Source: Chloromonas sp. AAM2
Lineage: Eukaryota > Chlorophyta > Chlorophyceae > Chlamydomonadales > Chlamydomonadaceae
Length of the DNA: 12,324 nucleotides
NCBI GenBank assembly: GCA_004335635.1
Contig: QAXH01000485.1
Span: forward strand, 1 to 12,324
Reading direction: 5' to 3'
Each line of letters starts with the position of its first letter. Position 1 is the first letter of the stretch. Below the pieces are notes generated by a model. That model ran no database searches. It saw nothing but the letters and a program-made list of their open reading frames with translations, and had not been told where the DNA came from. Below are positions 1 through 10,200 of the stretch, piece after piece. The position numbers and the translations under genes were made by a program.

Positions 1-77
1 TGGCTGCGGCTGCAGAGGCACCCCAGAAGCCCCGTATCGTGATCACACTCACCATCAAGGAAGACCCATCTCTGAAG
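1..77 (+). CDS. G-patch family protein, first visible exon (partial)
   Basis: Codons run in frame from position 3 to AAG at 75-77, followed by a GTGAGA donor at 78. It encodes window residues 1-25, ending with a K-P-R-I-V-I-T-L-T-I-K-E-D-P-S-L-K segment. The 5' edge is uncertain: the exon may continue left of the window, or start at an AG at 14-15 or 25-26. The latter would be phase 0 like the other introns. Confidence 0.7.
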
Positions 78-1889
78 GTGAGAAAATACCGGGAAATGTT
101 CATGTTCGTTTCAAGAAAGGATAGCAGGTCAGAGCTGGGCAGTCACATGCTCCTGCGCCCTATCTTGCCTTGTCAATGTTTGGGTGCACAGGCTGTCAGC
201 AGCGTGTGGCACTACTTGCGTTGTCAGGTGGAAAGCAACGTCCATTTGTTCAGAGCGCTGTTCATCTCTGATGGTTGCCCGTCCACGGCAAACGTTACTG
301 TTGTTGTTGCTCTTACACGGCACCCGTGCGTGCGTGCTTCCGGCAGCGTGCTGTGTTCGTTGCCACTCCCTCCACTGGGTGGTGGGGCTCCACCTACTTT
401 GTGTCTGCGGGTGCCATGGGTGGCATGGAGGAGACGGGGGAGCATGTGGCTAAGGAGCGACAGACATTCAATGAGGACGACCAGGCGAATCTGTACATGA
501 AGGTGGGGCGTTTGTTGACACACAGCAAGGTCTTCATGTGCCTGTTATGTGGCCGGTATTGCTATGCCAGTGAAAGTGAACAAATGACAGTGTGCGCATG
601 AACAAGGCGGGTGCACCAATGGCTGAGAGGGGCTGCTTGATTGTCAGGACTGATCCCCAACGGTCAAGCTCTGAGATGTGACACTGGCCAAGTTTGTGGG
701 TTGCATGGCTATGGGTGCGAGATTGGAAACCCTGGGCAGAGCTTTTGAGCAGCAAACTCTTTAAGGTTGAGTTTGTGGACCGCCTGGCATGAACATTCAT
801 GTGGGCGCGTGGGATCTGATGAGAGTGCAGCATGCGCATGTTGTAGAGCATGTTGGGCTGTCCAAGCGCATGCGTGGTTGTGTCTCTCCATGCAGGCGCA
901 CGAGGCCCAGCGAGTGGGGCGCAAGGGTCTGGGCAAGAGCACCACCGTCAATATAGCGGGTGGCAAGTGGGAGGGAAGCAAGAAGACGTTTGAAGATAAC
1001 GAGGAGCAGGGGGCTGAGGTCAAGCCCGTGGGCCAGCAAGGGGAGGGGCAGGAGGCGGCAGGGGAGGGAGACGGGGCAGGGCCGGCTGGCAAGTCAGGAA
1101 AGGCGGGAGGGAAGAAAAAGAGAAAATCGGAGGTAATGGCAGCAACAGCGGAAGCGGAAACGGAAGAACAGGCCGCGGACAAAGGAAAGAAGAAGAAGAA
1201 GCGACGGAAAGAAACTGATGACGCTGCAAAGGGAGATGTGACGGCGGGGCAGCCCGGGACAGTGGGCCGTGGGGCGGTCCAGGCAGTCAAGTGGCTCAAG
1301 GTGGCCCGCGTGCTGCTCAAACAGGTTCGCGTGTATAACTGCCTGCTTTCCTGGCCTGTGTGTACTGGCTCTGTGAACAGGACCGGGCTTGAGATTTCAA
1401 GCCGGTGGGATGAGTTGCACGGCGATGTATGGTCTTGAAATCTCGAATTATGTGCAGTTAGTTATGCGTCAGTTATTCGTTGAGCGCAGCTCCCTGACGT
1501 GAGCTGTGCTCTTGGTTGCAAGTGGCACCTGTCCATGTGTGTGCAGGCACCCAAGCGCAGACTGCGGCTTGAGAAACTCTGCCGGCAGATGCTGGAACGC
1601 ACTGCCAAGGACGCAGCAGCGGAGGGAGAGGATGGGGCAGGCCAGGGCGCATTGCGGCACAGCATGAGCCACGAGAAGCTTACAAGCCTGCTGCATAAGA
1701 AGGTGGGCGAATCAACAAGTGACTGTCGTATGGTCCAGAGGTTTTATACTCAGAGCCAAGCACGTTGGTGACTGTTCCTGGTCCACGCTTGATCAGTGTG
1801 TGAGCGCAATTGGTTTGGTGACTGATGTTTTGCAGGCCAAGAAGTCAAAGGTGGTCATCGAGGATGGCTTTGTCAGCCTTCCTGCGTGA
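1..1889 (+). CDS. Plant-type G-patch (D111) family nucleolar protein, 3' part of a spliced gene
   Basis: This is the 3' part of a gene spliced as (1)3-77, 347-502, 896-1324, 1547-1702 and 1836-1889, with every visible intron in phase 0 and a TGA stop at 1887-1889. The 289 visible residues contain, in order: a WWG block (37-47), an E-R-x-T-F-x-E-D-x-Q-x-N-L-Y segment (62-75), a G-R-K-G-L-G run (85-90), an I-A-G-x-K-W-E-G-x-K-K-T-F segment (97-109), an acidic/Gly-rich linker, Lys/Arg tracts at 150-154 and 173-182, and a basic helical C-terminal module (about 206-289). From memory, this order matches plant D111/G-patch proteins of the Arabidopsis At1g63980 type, relatives of PINX1/GPATCH4, which act in the nucleolus as partners of DEAH helicases. 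The G-patch itself should lie upstream, so helicase activation cannot be judged here. The C-terminal module also resembles the end of LYAR. The family call is good; the exact function is inference. Confidence 0.8.
347..502 (+). CDS. G-patch family protein exon carrying the WWG block
   Basis: The acceptor is CGGCAG ending at 346 and the donor is AAG|GTGGGG at 503, giving 52 codons in phase 0. It encodes window residues 26-77, with W-W-G-S-T-Y-F-V-S-A-G at 37-47 and the conserved acidic Q-A-N-L-Y segment at its end. This is the best diagnostic exon for the plant G-patch family. Confidence 0.82.
896..1324 (+). CDS. G-patch family protein, long Lys/Glu-rich exon
   Basis: The acceptor is TGCAG ending at 895. 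The donor is CAG|GTTCGC at 1325, a weak 5' splice site. The exon has 143 codons (window residues 78-220). It starts with the G-L-G and K-W-E-G-x-K-K-T-F segments, passes through a Gly/Glu/Lys low-complexity linker with two basic tracts that look like nuclear/nucleolar localisation signals, and ends with V-K-W-L-K-V-A-R-V-L-L-K-Q, the start of the C-terminal module. The coding strand is strongly purine-rich. Confidence 0.82.
1547..1702 (+). CDS. G-patch family protein exon, C-terminal module
   Basis: The acceptor is TGTGCAG ending at 1546 and the donor is AAG|GTGGGC at 1703, giving 52 codons in phase 0 (window residues 221-272). It encodes a basic R-L-R-L-E-K-L-C-R-Q-M-L-E-R helix, an acidic linker and an H-E-K-L-T-S-L-L-H-K-K helix. 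The helix order and spacing resemble the C-terminal domain of LYAR and of plant G-patch proteins. Confidence 0.8.
1836..1889 (+). CDS. G-patch family protein, last exon with stop
   Basis: The acceptor is TTTTGCAG ending at 1835. Seventeen codons and a TGA stop encode a short K-S-K-V-V-I-E-D-G-F-V-S-L-P-A strand-turn-strand tail. The preceding intron (1703-1835) is the shortest in the window at 133 nt. Confidence 0.78.
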   Translation, partial: AKKSKVVIEDGFVSLPA

Positions 1890-2104
1890 CAAAGCACCTT
1901 GAGCTCCCAGGCCCTAAAGATAGATACTGGATTGTTTGGTCTGCCCGTTAGTGGCCTGCTCTTTAGTCGGTTGGTGGTGGTTGTACCCAGGCTGGCTTTT
2001 GGGCATGCCATCAGCAGTATGCCGTCAGATGTCCATGGCGGTTAGATGTTGCATGGGGGTTGGGCTTAACCACACGGCCTCCTTGCTTACGCCGAGCGGC
2101 GTCC

Positions 2105-2127
2105 CCTTTCTTTCTTTCTTTCTTTCC
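2105..2127. repeat. Short CTTT microsatellite
   Basis: About five CTTT units lie in the presumed 3' UTR of the + strand gene, making a pure pyrimidine run on the + strand. Confidence 0.85.
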
Positions 2128-2428
2128 ATGTCGTTAGATTGCTACGTCTGGAATGAGATGCTTCACATGAGGGGAGGGACTCCAGCCCGTCAAACCTGCA
2201 AGTGCAGGGGATTACGACACATTGCGAGGGTAACCCCTCTAGGTAGTATCCTGACCGCAAAGCTTGCTAGGACCAAAAGGGCCTGAAAAGCATGGTTTGA
2301 TGTATTGCGATGACAGTAGCACCTGGCCAATCGGCCTGCCAGGTCCACAGGTTCAGAATCCGGTACAGGAATTCATCGTCTGCCTGCCCTTGCGTTAGAA
2401 CCCTAACTGTGAACCCAGGTCCGTTGAA

Positions 2429-2433
2429 TGTAA
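2429..2433 (+). promoter_or_regulatory. Putative TGTAA polyadenylation signal of the + strand gene
   Basis: This is the first TGTAA on the + strand after the stop at 1889, which gives a 3' UTR of roughly 550 nt. TGTAA is the standard poly(A) signal in Chlamydomonas and Volvox. A second copy at 2790-2794 is an alternative. Confidence 0.5.
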
Positions 2434-2478
2434 TCTCGGTTGGAGTGATAATCCTATGAATTGGAGAGATTGGTCACA

Positions 2479-2533
2479 GGGGATTTGGAGTACCCCAGGG
2501 ATCCACAGCACACCCCGGGGATTTGGAGTACCC
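2479..2533. repeat. 17-bp direct repeat, two copies
   Basis: GGGGATTTGGAGTACCC occurs at 2479-2495 and again at 2517-2533, 38 bp apart, in the noncoding interval. Confidence 0.85.
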
Positions 2534-2901
2534 ACAAGAGTTGCACGACCTGCACAACGACATTCACTGTCTCTGTCCATGTCCTCAGTCCAATCCCCTG
2601 AGGTTGTCCCCTTGTCCTATCCCCACATGGCCTGGTACTGTTAGTTCTTTGCAGTGGCACGCCAGGTATGGATTCCGGTCAAGCTGCTTTCAGGGCGTTT
2701 TAAGGTGGCGTGTTGTTGATTACCGGACAAAGCAATGATTGATGTCCCTTCCTCACTCCAGTCCAGTAGCACTGCAGCTGTTCAAGAGCTGTAAGTGCTG
2801 GAGGCCATTGCTGAGGGCGCGGCTGCAGATGCTGAACCAGACGAAACTAATGATCCGCAACCCAATGACTAGAGCAGTCGAGTGGAGGTTGTGTGCTTGC
2901 C

Positions 2902-2937
2902 GAATGTGTCTCCCAATATGAATGTGTCTCCCAATAT
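2902..2937. repeat. Perfect 18-bp tandem duplication
   Basis: GAATGTGTCTCCCAATAT occurs twice back to back (2902-2919 and 2920-2937) in the noncoding interval, just past the likely 3' end of the - strand gene. Confidence 0.9.
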
Positions 2938-2974
2938 TGGTGGTGAACAGAGCCACCATGGGGTGCGATTCCCC

Positions 2975-2979
2975 TTACA
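2975..2979 (-). promoter_or_regulatory. Putative TGTAA polyadenylation signal of the - strand peptidase gene
   Basis: TTACA on the + strand reads TGTAA on the - strand. It is the first such motif downstream of the peptidase stop at 3334, about 355 nt away, a normal 3' UTR length for a volvocine alga. Confidence 0.55.
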
Positions 2980-3333
2980 GCTAAGGTCACTAGCCCGTTC
3001 GGGAATAGAGCCGGTCACTGTATATACATATATTATATACATACTGTTCTTCCACCAGGGTTGTCCATTGCTGTCATGACACAGCACGACATGACAACGT
3101 CACATTATAATCATAAAGAACAATCAGCCGAGCTACCCTTAAAGAAACGCCTGCCATACAAAAAGGAAGAGCACGAACGATTCCACATAATTCATACAGC
3201 CTAAACTGACCACCGTCAGCACAATCTGTTTGATCCATTCGTTCCAAGGATTGCCCTCACACTGGAAAGGTCACAGCTATAAATCACCCTGCATAATGAT
3301 AGTTAAGGCTACGTCAATAATCATGGGCCGTGT

Positions 3334-3618
3334 TTACGCAGGCGCCTTCAAGATAGGTGGCAAGGTTGCTGCCTGCACCTTGATTCCTTCACACTCTGCC
3401 TTAAACTGATCTAGATCGTCCAAGGCCCTGACGTGCGTTTGTGCAGCGCCATCAGCCTTGACAGCCGCGTTTTGCGCATCGGCAGCCCCGTTCCCACTTG
3501 CTTGCTGCTGTGGTGGGGCGCCAGACGCTGGGCATGCCTTCGTAGGGATGATGTGGACGGCCAGCTTGCGTCGCGTGGGCGAGGCTGCACAGAGGTGCTT
3601 GGCCCACCATGCACGCAC
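3334..3618 (-). CDS. NRDC: Nardilysin-like peptidase, last exon with stop
   Basis: The acceptor is GATGCAG just above 3618, phase 0. It encodes 94 residues (749-842): A-W-W-A-K-H-L, then S-P-T-R-R-K-L-A-V-H-I, the conserved C-terminal strand of M16A enzymes. A tail of about 70 residues follows, rich in Ala/Gln/Gly, ending in a D-L-D-Q-F-K segment and K-A-P-A. A similar short F-K segment ends other family members; the Ala/Gln linker is extra. Confidence 0.92.
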   Translation of the reverse strand: MRAWWAKHLCAASPTRRKLAVHIIPTKACPASGAPPQQQASGNGAADAQNAAVKADGAAQTHVRALDDLDQFKAECEGIKVQAATLPPILKAPA

Positions 3619-6600
3619 CTGCATCGTAACACCAGCCAAGCGCAAGAGCAGTTGAGTCATGGGCATTCTGACTTGCCAGGCGATGTCAATCACAAGTTAT
3701 GTACGATTACAAATACACGCTCATCTGCGTCTTAACACATTGGAAATTACTGAGGACCGGCAGCTGGCCACGTTGACTGGAACTGACACTGTCAGGATCA
3801 GTTATGTGCCACCGGGCCCCATACCTGCTCTAGGGTGATGCCCTCAAGCGCTGCCACCTCGGCCTCACGGGCTAAGAAGTCGTACCTGCAAGCGAAAGCA
3901 TAGACAACACGTACGCATCACGTCTGTGCAGTTCACAGCCAGTGGCAGGCAACTGAATTTATGTTGCATGTATGAGTGATGTGTGTTCAGAAGTTGCTCA
4001 CATTGTGACCCCCAGTCGCCCACTCACACACATACCAAAAACCAGCTTCCGCCACTGTCACCCACTCGCACACATACCAAATACTAGCCTCCGCCTGCCT
4101 AGACAGAGACCAAACCAACACTTTCGGGCCACTTTGTCTTCCGCTCCCCCTCCTGCCAGACGTCAGTCGGCCGCCCTTGCCCACCTCTCGTTCCAGATGT
4201 GGTCCCAGTGCCTGGTGCTCTCATCTGCCATGCACCGGTCGCGTGACAGCTTGTTGGAGGTCAGGGCGGCCTTCTGCTCGTCCAGCTCAGCGGCAGTCAT
4301 CTGAGACAGCCTGGGGAAGCAAACAACAGGGCACTAGTGTGTTCGACTGCTTACATCACCATGCGCTAACTCAAATGCTGTCAGAACCGCCCTTCTGATT
4401 CTCCACACTCCCTCGTATCCGCACTGGTGGCCATCAGCCTATTCGCTGCCAATGGGATTGCTTCCCACATGTTCTGGCGTGAGAGCACTTTGGCTTGATT
4501 GGCTTCCTTGCCCACACACCTCTCTTTCTCATATCACTGCACAGCACACCTGTTATCCAGGGGCAGCTCACTACACACATCATAACAATACATAACTCCC
4601 ATTGCCCACATCAATGCACAGCACGTTGAGAACAGACACTCTTGCCTCTGATGACTCACTTGTCCTGGAAGCTCTTGAGAAACTCCTCTACCCTCTGGTC
4701 CACTGCCTGTGCCGTGTGCGCACTGCTCACGACCACCACACAAAACCCTAACACGCCATGCGTCAGCCGGCTGCCGGTGTGAACCTGCGATCACATATGG
4801 AGTGGAAAGACAGGGACGGCTCGTCGTGCGAGGTTGTGTGATAGCTTCGGCTGAAGCTTCCTTGTTTCTTGGCACGCGGCTTCCTTGAGCTGTGAGACCG
4901 AGATGCTGCCATGGGCGTCACCGTGCTTCACCATACCTACCTGTCACGTGCTTCACCATACCTACCTGTCACGTGCTTCACCATGCCTATCTGTCACGTG
5001 CTTCACCATACCTACCTGTCACCGTGCTTCACCATGCCTACCTGTCACGTGCCTCACCATGCCTATCTGTCACGTGCTGCACTATGCATATCTGTCACTT
5101 GCCTGCCATGCACCTCACCGTGTACCCCAGTTGCTGCTGCGTCCTGAGTGCGTTGTAGGCGGGTTCATACACCAGCTGGTCTATGAGGTCCATCAGCGCC
5201 CGGTCAGCGGGGTTGGAAGCGACGCCAGCCTGGTAGGTGCAAGGAATCAGGACAGGGCAAGCATCAGACAGGGACTGCTGAAAACAGCCACCCCAGCCTA
5301 GTATGCAGGAAGCAATGTGATGATGTCTAAAAAATACCGAGAACTTGAGGTTGCCAATGACCACCAACCACGTCAGGTGCGCCCTAACCCATTGCTCCCA
5401 TGCGCTGCAATTGTTGTGTACAGCTCGTGCGCCATCCACTGTACACACGCCCTGAACTTAAGCAGATGGGCAGTGTTGTTTTACCACGTGCTTGTACCTG
5501 GTAGTATGACTCAATGGCGCAGTTCTCCTCCTCCGCGTTACGTGTGGGGCGCGCCACCAGCAGCGGCACCCCGGCTGGAAGCGACACGCAGCAGTCACGC
5601 ACGCGGTCGGAGGCGGGGGCCACACAGCCGGGGCCCAGGGCGTCCTGGGCGGCCGAGGACAGCTGCAGGGCTTCTGATAGCAACAGGTTGCCGTGACAGA
5701 ACACCTCCAGGTGGCACCTGCAGGGCAAGGAAAGGACCAGGGAAGACGATGTCCGACTGACTGCGCCTTGGCTACATGCAGAATGCTTTCTGCCGCATGG
5801 ATTGCTGCACTATGAGAAACCGCCCAGTTGACCTGCCCGTCTAGTTGAAAGCTCTTCAATTCAAAAGAACGTGTAGATGACGGTTGACTTCAGGTTTCCT
5901 GCTGAGCAACGTCACGGGAGGTGAGTAACGTGACTGAGTCATGTCGTTCCCGACCGCTTTAAAACAATCGGCAATCCTGCTAAACCTGCACATCTATTTC
6001 ACTCCACATGCCCCATAACCTCACTATTGGGGCAGCTTAGAGCCAGTCATTGGAATGGTGATTGGTTTATACAAATGATGATTCACAGTCTCCCTTACAG
6101 CACCTGACAGGCGCGTGCATGTTTTGACACCTGGCACTGCCATCACATGCCATCACGTGCCATCACATGCCGCTCACGTCTGTAACGCCTTCTTCACGTG
6201 CCCCTGCACGTCCTCCAGCGTTGCCTTCAGAAGCTCTTCCTCCACGAGGCTGTAGTGAATGGCTTGGGAGCACAGCGCGTACAGCCGCTCGTAGTTGGCG
6301 TGCTTGGACACCTGCAGTACAGCACCACACCAACTGCAGCTGTGGTGGCCTTGATAATAATTCACCATAATCGGAATCATAATCCATGCTCCTGTACGAG
6401 TTGAATCCGTAGAGATTTGTAATAGTATCAACAGAAAATCGCTGCTACACACACAAGAAACATGAGTCCACAGGGACCTGCCAGGTCATCCCATGCCGAG
6501 CCCCTAGATCAGCACATGGTCATGGGCAATTGACTCGACTCAAGCTGAACTACTACAAACTCGGATGACGCGAGAAAGCTGGTGAAAGGCGGTCACAGGC

Positions 6601-7173
6601 CAAGATGCCATCACACAACTGTTCGCACACACGACCGGTAAGCACCTCTGTTCCTTGTGCGTTGCGGCCCTGCTCCTTGGCTACTTCTAAAAACAACTTC
6701 AAATCTTTCAATTGCTCGGTTCTGTACATGGGATGCAAACTGTTCAGTCGCTGGTGCTGCCTTGTTTACCTGCATGTTCATGTTGCGGTACTTCCTGCAC
6801 AGCGCCTCGTGCACCGTGCCCCATGTGGCCCCCGTGAACTGAGCAGCGGCCAGCGCCTGAAGCAGCCGGGCGGCCAGCAGCGGCAGCTTGTGACTGAAAC
6901 CGTCAATTTTCAGCTCAACACCTGCGGACACGCATGACCAACAGAGAGCGGATGGCAAAATGTGGACTGCGCAGCACAGTTTGGTACGGACCATGAATTG
7001 CAACCGTCAGTGGCGCTTCTCCCAAACGGATGCTAGGGGCGTGCTCAAGTACAAATGTACTGTCAGGTCCCGTATCTAAGGCAAGCAGTGACCCACTCTG
7101 GGTGGCTACCACGCTATGCAAACCTTTGCTTCTCCTGTTTTATCATCTATCTATCTGTCTATCTATCTATCTG

Positions 7174-7225
<52 letters not shown>

Positions 7226-10200
7226 CCCATCCATATATTTCTATCCACCCACCCTGTAACCCTTCCGGTGCCGTGCTGTAGTGCAGTCCCGCCACATCCG
7301 CTAAGTAAGCATCTTCATTGAGCGCATCCTCCAGCAGCCTTAGCCCCAGATGTGTGAGCGCGGCGGCGCGGGGCGAGTCGGACCACAGCGGGGAGGACAG
7401 GCGGAGGAACGCGCTCGCACGCGGCGTGCAGTACGTGCGGTCGAGCTTGTGCCACACACGCAGACCTGAGGGAAGGGACAACCGGAACATCCTGGTCATG
7501 TCTAAGATATAAGGTTGGGCGAGCATAGGGAATCAGGGACAGTGGAACATCATGTTTGTACCTTACACTGTACAGGTATGAGCGGAAATCAAGTGTAGGG
7601 TAAGGGAATTCAAACTATCTGGTTTCATGCGCAACAGCAGGTGCTAGGCATACTCAAGGGTCATGAGAGCGGACTAGCCAACAGCCTGTCAACGCAGACA
7701 GCCCAAAAGCAACGGCACCTTGTACAGAGATTGGTGGTGGGACCGGCTGGCCAAGGGACAGGATCACCTACCCACCTGCCTTATTGTGGACCAGAATTCT
7801 GTCGGCATGTAGGCTACACACCAATTCTTCCTGCTGACTATTGCCAGAGTGTTTAAGGATACTCCGCCCAAAATCTGATGGACATCTGTTTATACCAGGT
7901 TTGAATCAATCTCCTTGCGTTTTGGCGTCCTTCTCAATTGGAGTACGGCAAGACACTATTGACATGTTGGCGACATAGAAATGGAGGGATTGAACACTGT
8001 TGTCTACCTGGCTGGTCGCGAACCAGTCTGGGTGGTGTGGCCAGCACCAGCGGCAGCTGCAGCTCCTGCGCCAACTGCGCCGCCTCCTGCTGCTCCCCAG
8101 CGGCAGCAGCGGCAACTGCTGCCTCAAAAGAGATGGCGTTTTCTGCCGTTTCTGAAACGGGCAGAGATTTGACGGTGAAGTCAGTGGCGATGTACGGGTT
8201 TGGTGGCGGCAGGTGCATCTCCGGGAGTGGGGGTGCGGAGGCCCATGCGTTGCAAAGAGCAGCGGGGATCTGCAGGTCAAACGATCAGTGCTTACCGGTA
8301 AGTGCAACAGGGGGGTGGAAGCAGGGTGTACTGCCATGTCATGTTCAAGACCGGAGCACCTTAGAAATTTGGATACCTCAGCGAGGCACACAGGGCCAGG
8401 GCGCAGGTGCAGAGGAGCACTGGTGACCATGCAGGCCAGGGTGGCTCCGGTTGCTCAGGGCAGCAGGCAGTCACTGGATACGAACGTGAGCAACACCCAG
8501 CAAGGCAGGGTGGCACTTTGCCGTAATGTTAAGCGGCCCTGGCTTTTGGCTTGACTATGATGGCCTGGAGTGATACAGGTATGGATTCCCACTGAGATGC
8601 AGAGTCTATCCTTATTACCCACTGTTGATACACAGCGTCCCGCCACCCTCCGCTCCCTCGCACCTTGGTCCATGCAGACTCCATATTGAACCAGGGCTCC
8701 ACATCCTCCGTCACCAGCCCTGTGCCCGCTATCTTTGCCAGCGCCTGCTTGGCCGGTGCGAACTGCCTGGTGAGCAGGTCCACCCGGTACTCGCTGACCG
8801 AGGGCTGCATGGCGGACAGCACTTCGGACACCTGCATTGCGTCAGTGTCCCAGATTAAGGTTTCAATGGGCGTCCCAGGCTGCGGGTTTGGTATACCACA
8901 TTGGAAGCAGCCGAAAGATGATGACAAACGGGTCAAGGCAGTGGACGCATACCAGGGGATGATGTCTCCTTGTTCTCGTTGTGCAATTACCCTTTCCGCT
9001 GCTGTATTGCTGGACGACTGCTGTCTGGCTGGATTGCTGTCTAGACAGGGTGACAGGCGGCAGCATGTGCAGGAGGCGTTCTATGTAGAGTTTGCACAGT
9101 GTTGGCGGCAGCGGACAGGTACAAGACACTCGAAGGCCGCAGAGTATCACACACGCATGTGCGTCATCTTTCACATGTTGCAGACAGGGCAGCACCAGCC
9201 GCAAGCAGCCGGTAGGCGTAGGTGTAGGCACAGCACTGACAGCGTTGTAGGGCAAGCGTCTAAAGGTAGCAACCCGCTGCACAACAAGCTGGATATCCTA
9301 GGAATGCTTGCTTGAGGGGTGAAGGTGGGTATGCCCGTCGTATCAGTGTCGCTGCCAGTCTCACCAGGCGCGGGTTGTACTTTTCATGCAGGTACTCGGC
9401 TGCCAGCACGTGGCTGGGCTGGTACACGTGCATCATGGAGGCAAGCTTGGTGCACGTGTCCATGGCCTCCTCCTCCTCCTGTGTCATGAGCATAAAACGT
9501 ATGCTTTGACCGTTACAAGCTGCAGTACATGACACATGTGAGAGCAAACCGGCCAACCACATCGTGCGCCAAACAGCTGGTAAGTTTTATCATCACCAAA
9601 ACTACGAAATGCATGCTCAAACACGTATGCAAGCTGCGAGACATGACAGAGGTGAGAGGCATGTGCAACACAGGTTTGAACCATGCTTCTTGCAAATGCG
9701 GAAAATGTGTGACAGCACGCACAGCACGCACAGCTTTTCCAGCATGGGCGCATGCCGTGTGATTGTTGCCCCCACCCCCAGTCACCGCCCCTCCGCACCT
9801 GGTACCTGAACTTCATGTCGGCTATGCGCGCCATCTCCTGCCACACCCACTCCTGGGGCCCTGCAACGCACAACAACACGTCATATCATCAGACGAGTCC
9901 ATGGCAACAGTCCGAGTTTGGTACGAACACATTTTGATACGAAAAGCAATCTTCTGACCTGCGATTGTCGCTCTGATACGCTCAGGGGGGGTACACAAAC
10001 CGCACCATTCCTGATCGTCTGACAAGATGCCTTTGCGTTTGATTGCACAAGTGGCTCCGGCTCTGAATCAAAGCACAACGCACACTGTACTTCCAGCCTG
10101 CCCTTGCTTCACTGTCTCCCATGTTGTTCCATGCCCTGACAGGCCAGCACACCCTTATTTTCCCACCACCTCTACCAACCTTCCCACAATGAACCATTGC

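Larger units (their letters stand above)
1890..3333. other. Convergent intergenic region with two 3' UTRs
   Basis: This is the tail-to-tail interval between the two stop codons. It contains a TGTAA on each strand (2429-2433 on +, 2979-2975 on -), a CTTT run, two short direct repeats and an AT-rich patch at about 3019-3043. No open frame here resembles a protein I know and I see no promoter or RNA gene. Most of it should be 3' UTR, with roughly 500 nt between the likely cleavage sites. Confidence 0.7.

Noticed and set aside
709..1320. 203-codon Pro/Ser-rich open frame on the - strand
   Set aside because: It is the antisense of the Lys/Glu-rich exon; the + strand frame has splice sites and family matches.
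2330..2375. tRNA/SINE-like box (GGTTCAGAATCC)
   Set aside because: The B box has an extra base, there is no convincing A box at the right distance and no cloverleaf can be drawn.
2985..3019. Small hairpin CCCGTTCGGG flanked by GGTCACT repeats
   Set aside because: The loop is only two bases and the flanking repeats are short; no target-site duplication or element body is visible.
4885..5301. Repeat protein-like open frames in three + frames
   Set aside because: They come from the 25-bp minisatellite, whose unit length is not a multiple of three and so is open in several frames by composition.
7030..7321. Open frames of Leu/Ser/Ile/Tyr repeats on the + strand
   Set aside because: They are translations of the ATCT microsatellite within an intron of the opposite-strand gene, with no family match.
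9479..9798. Possible intronic box C/D snoRNA (GTGATGA on the - strand near 9590)
   Set aside because: No D box or terminal stem follows at the expected spacing.
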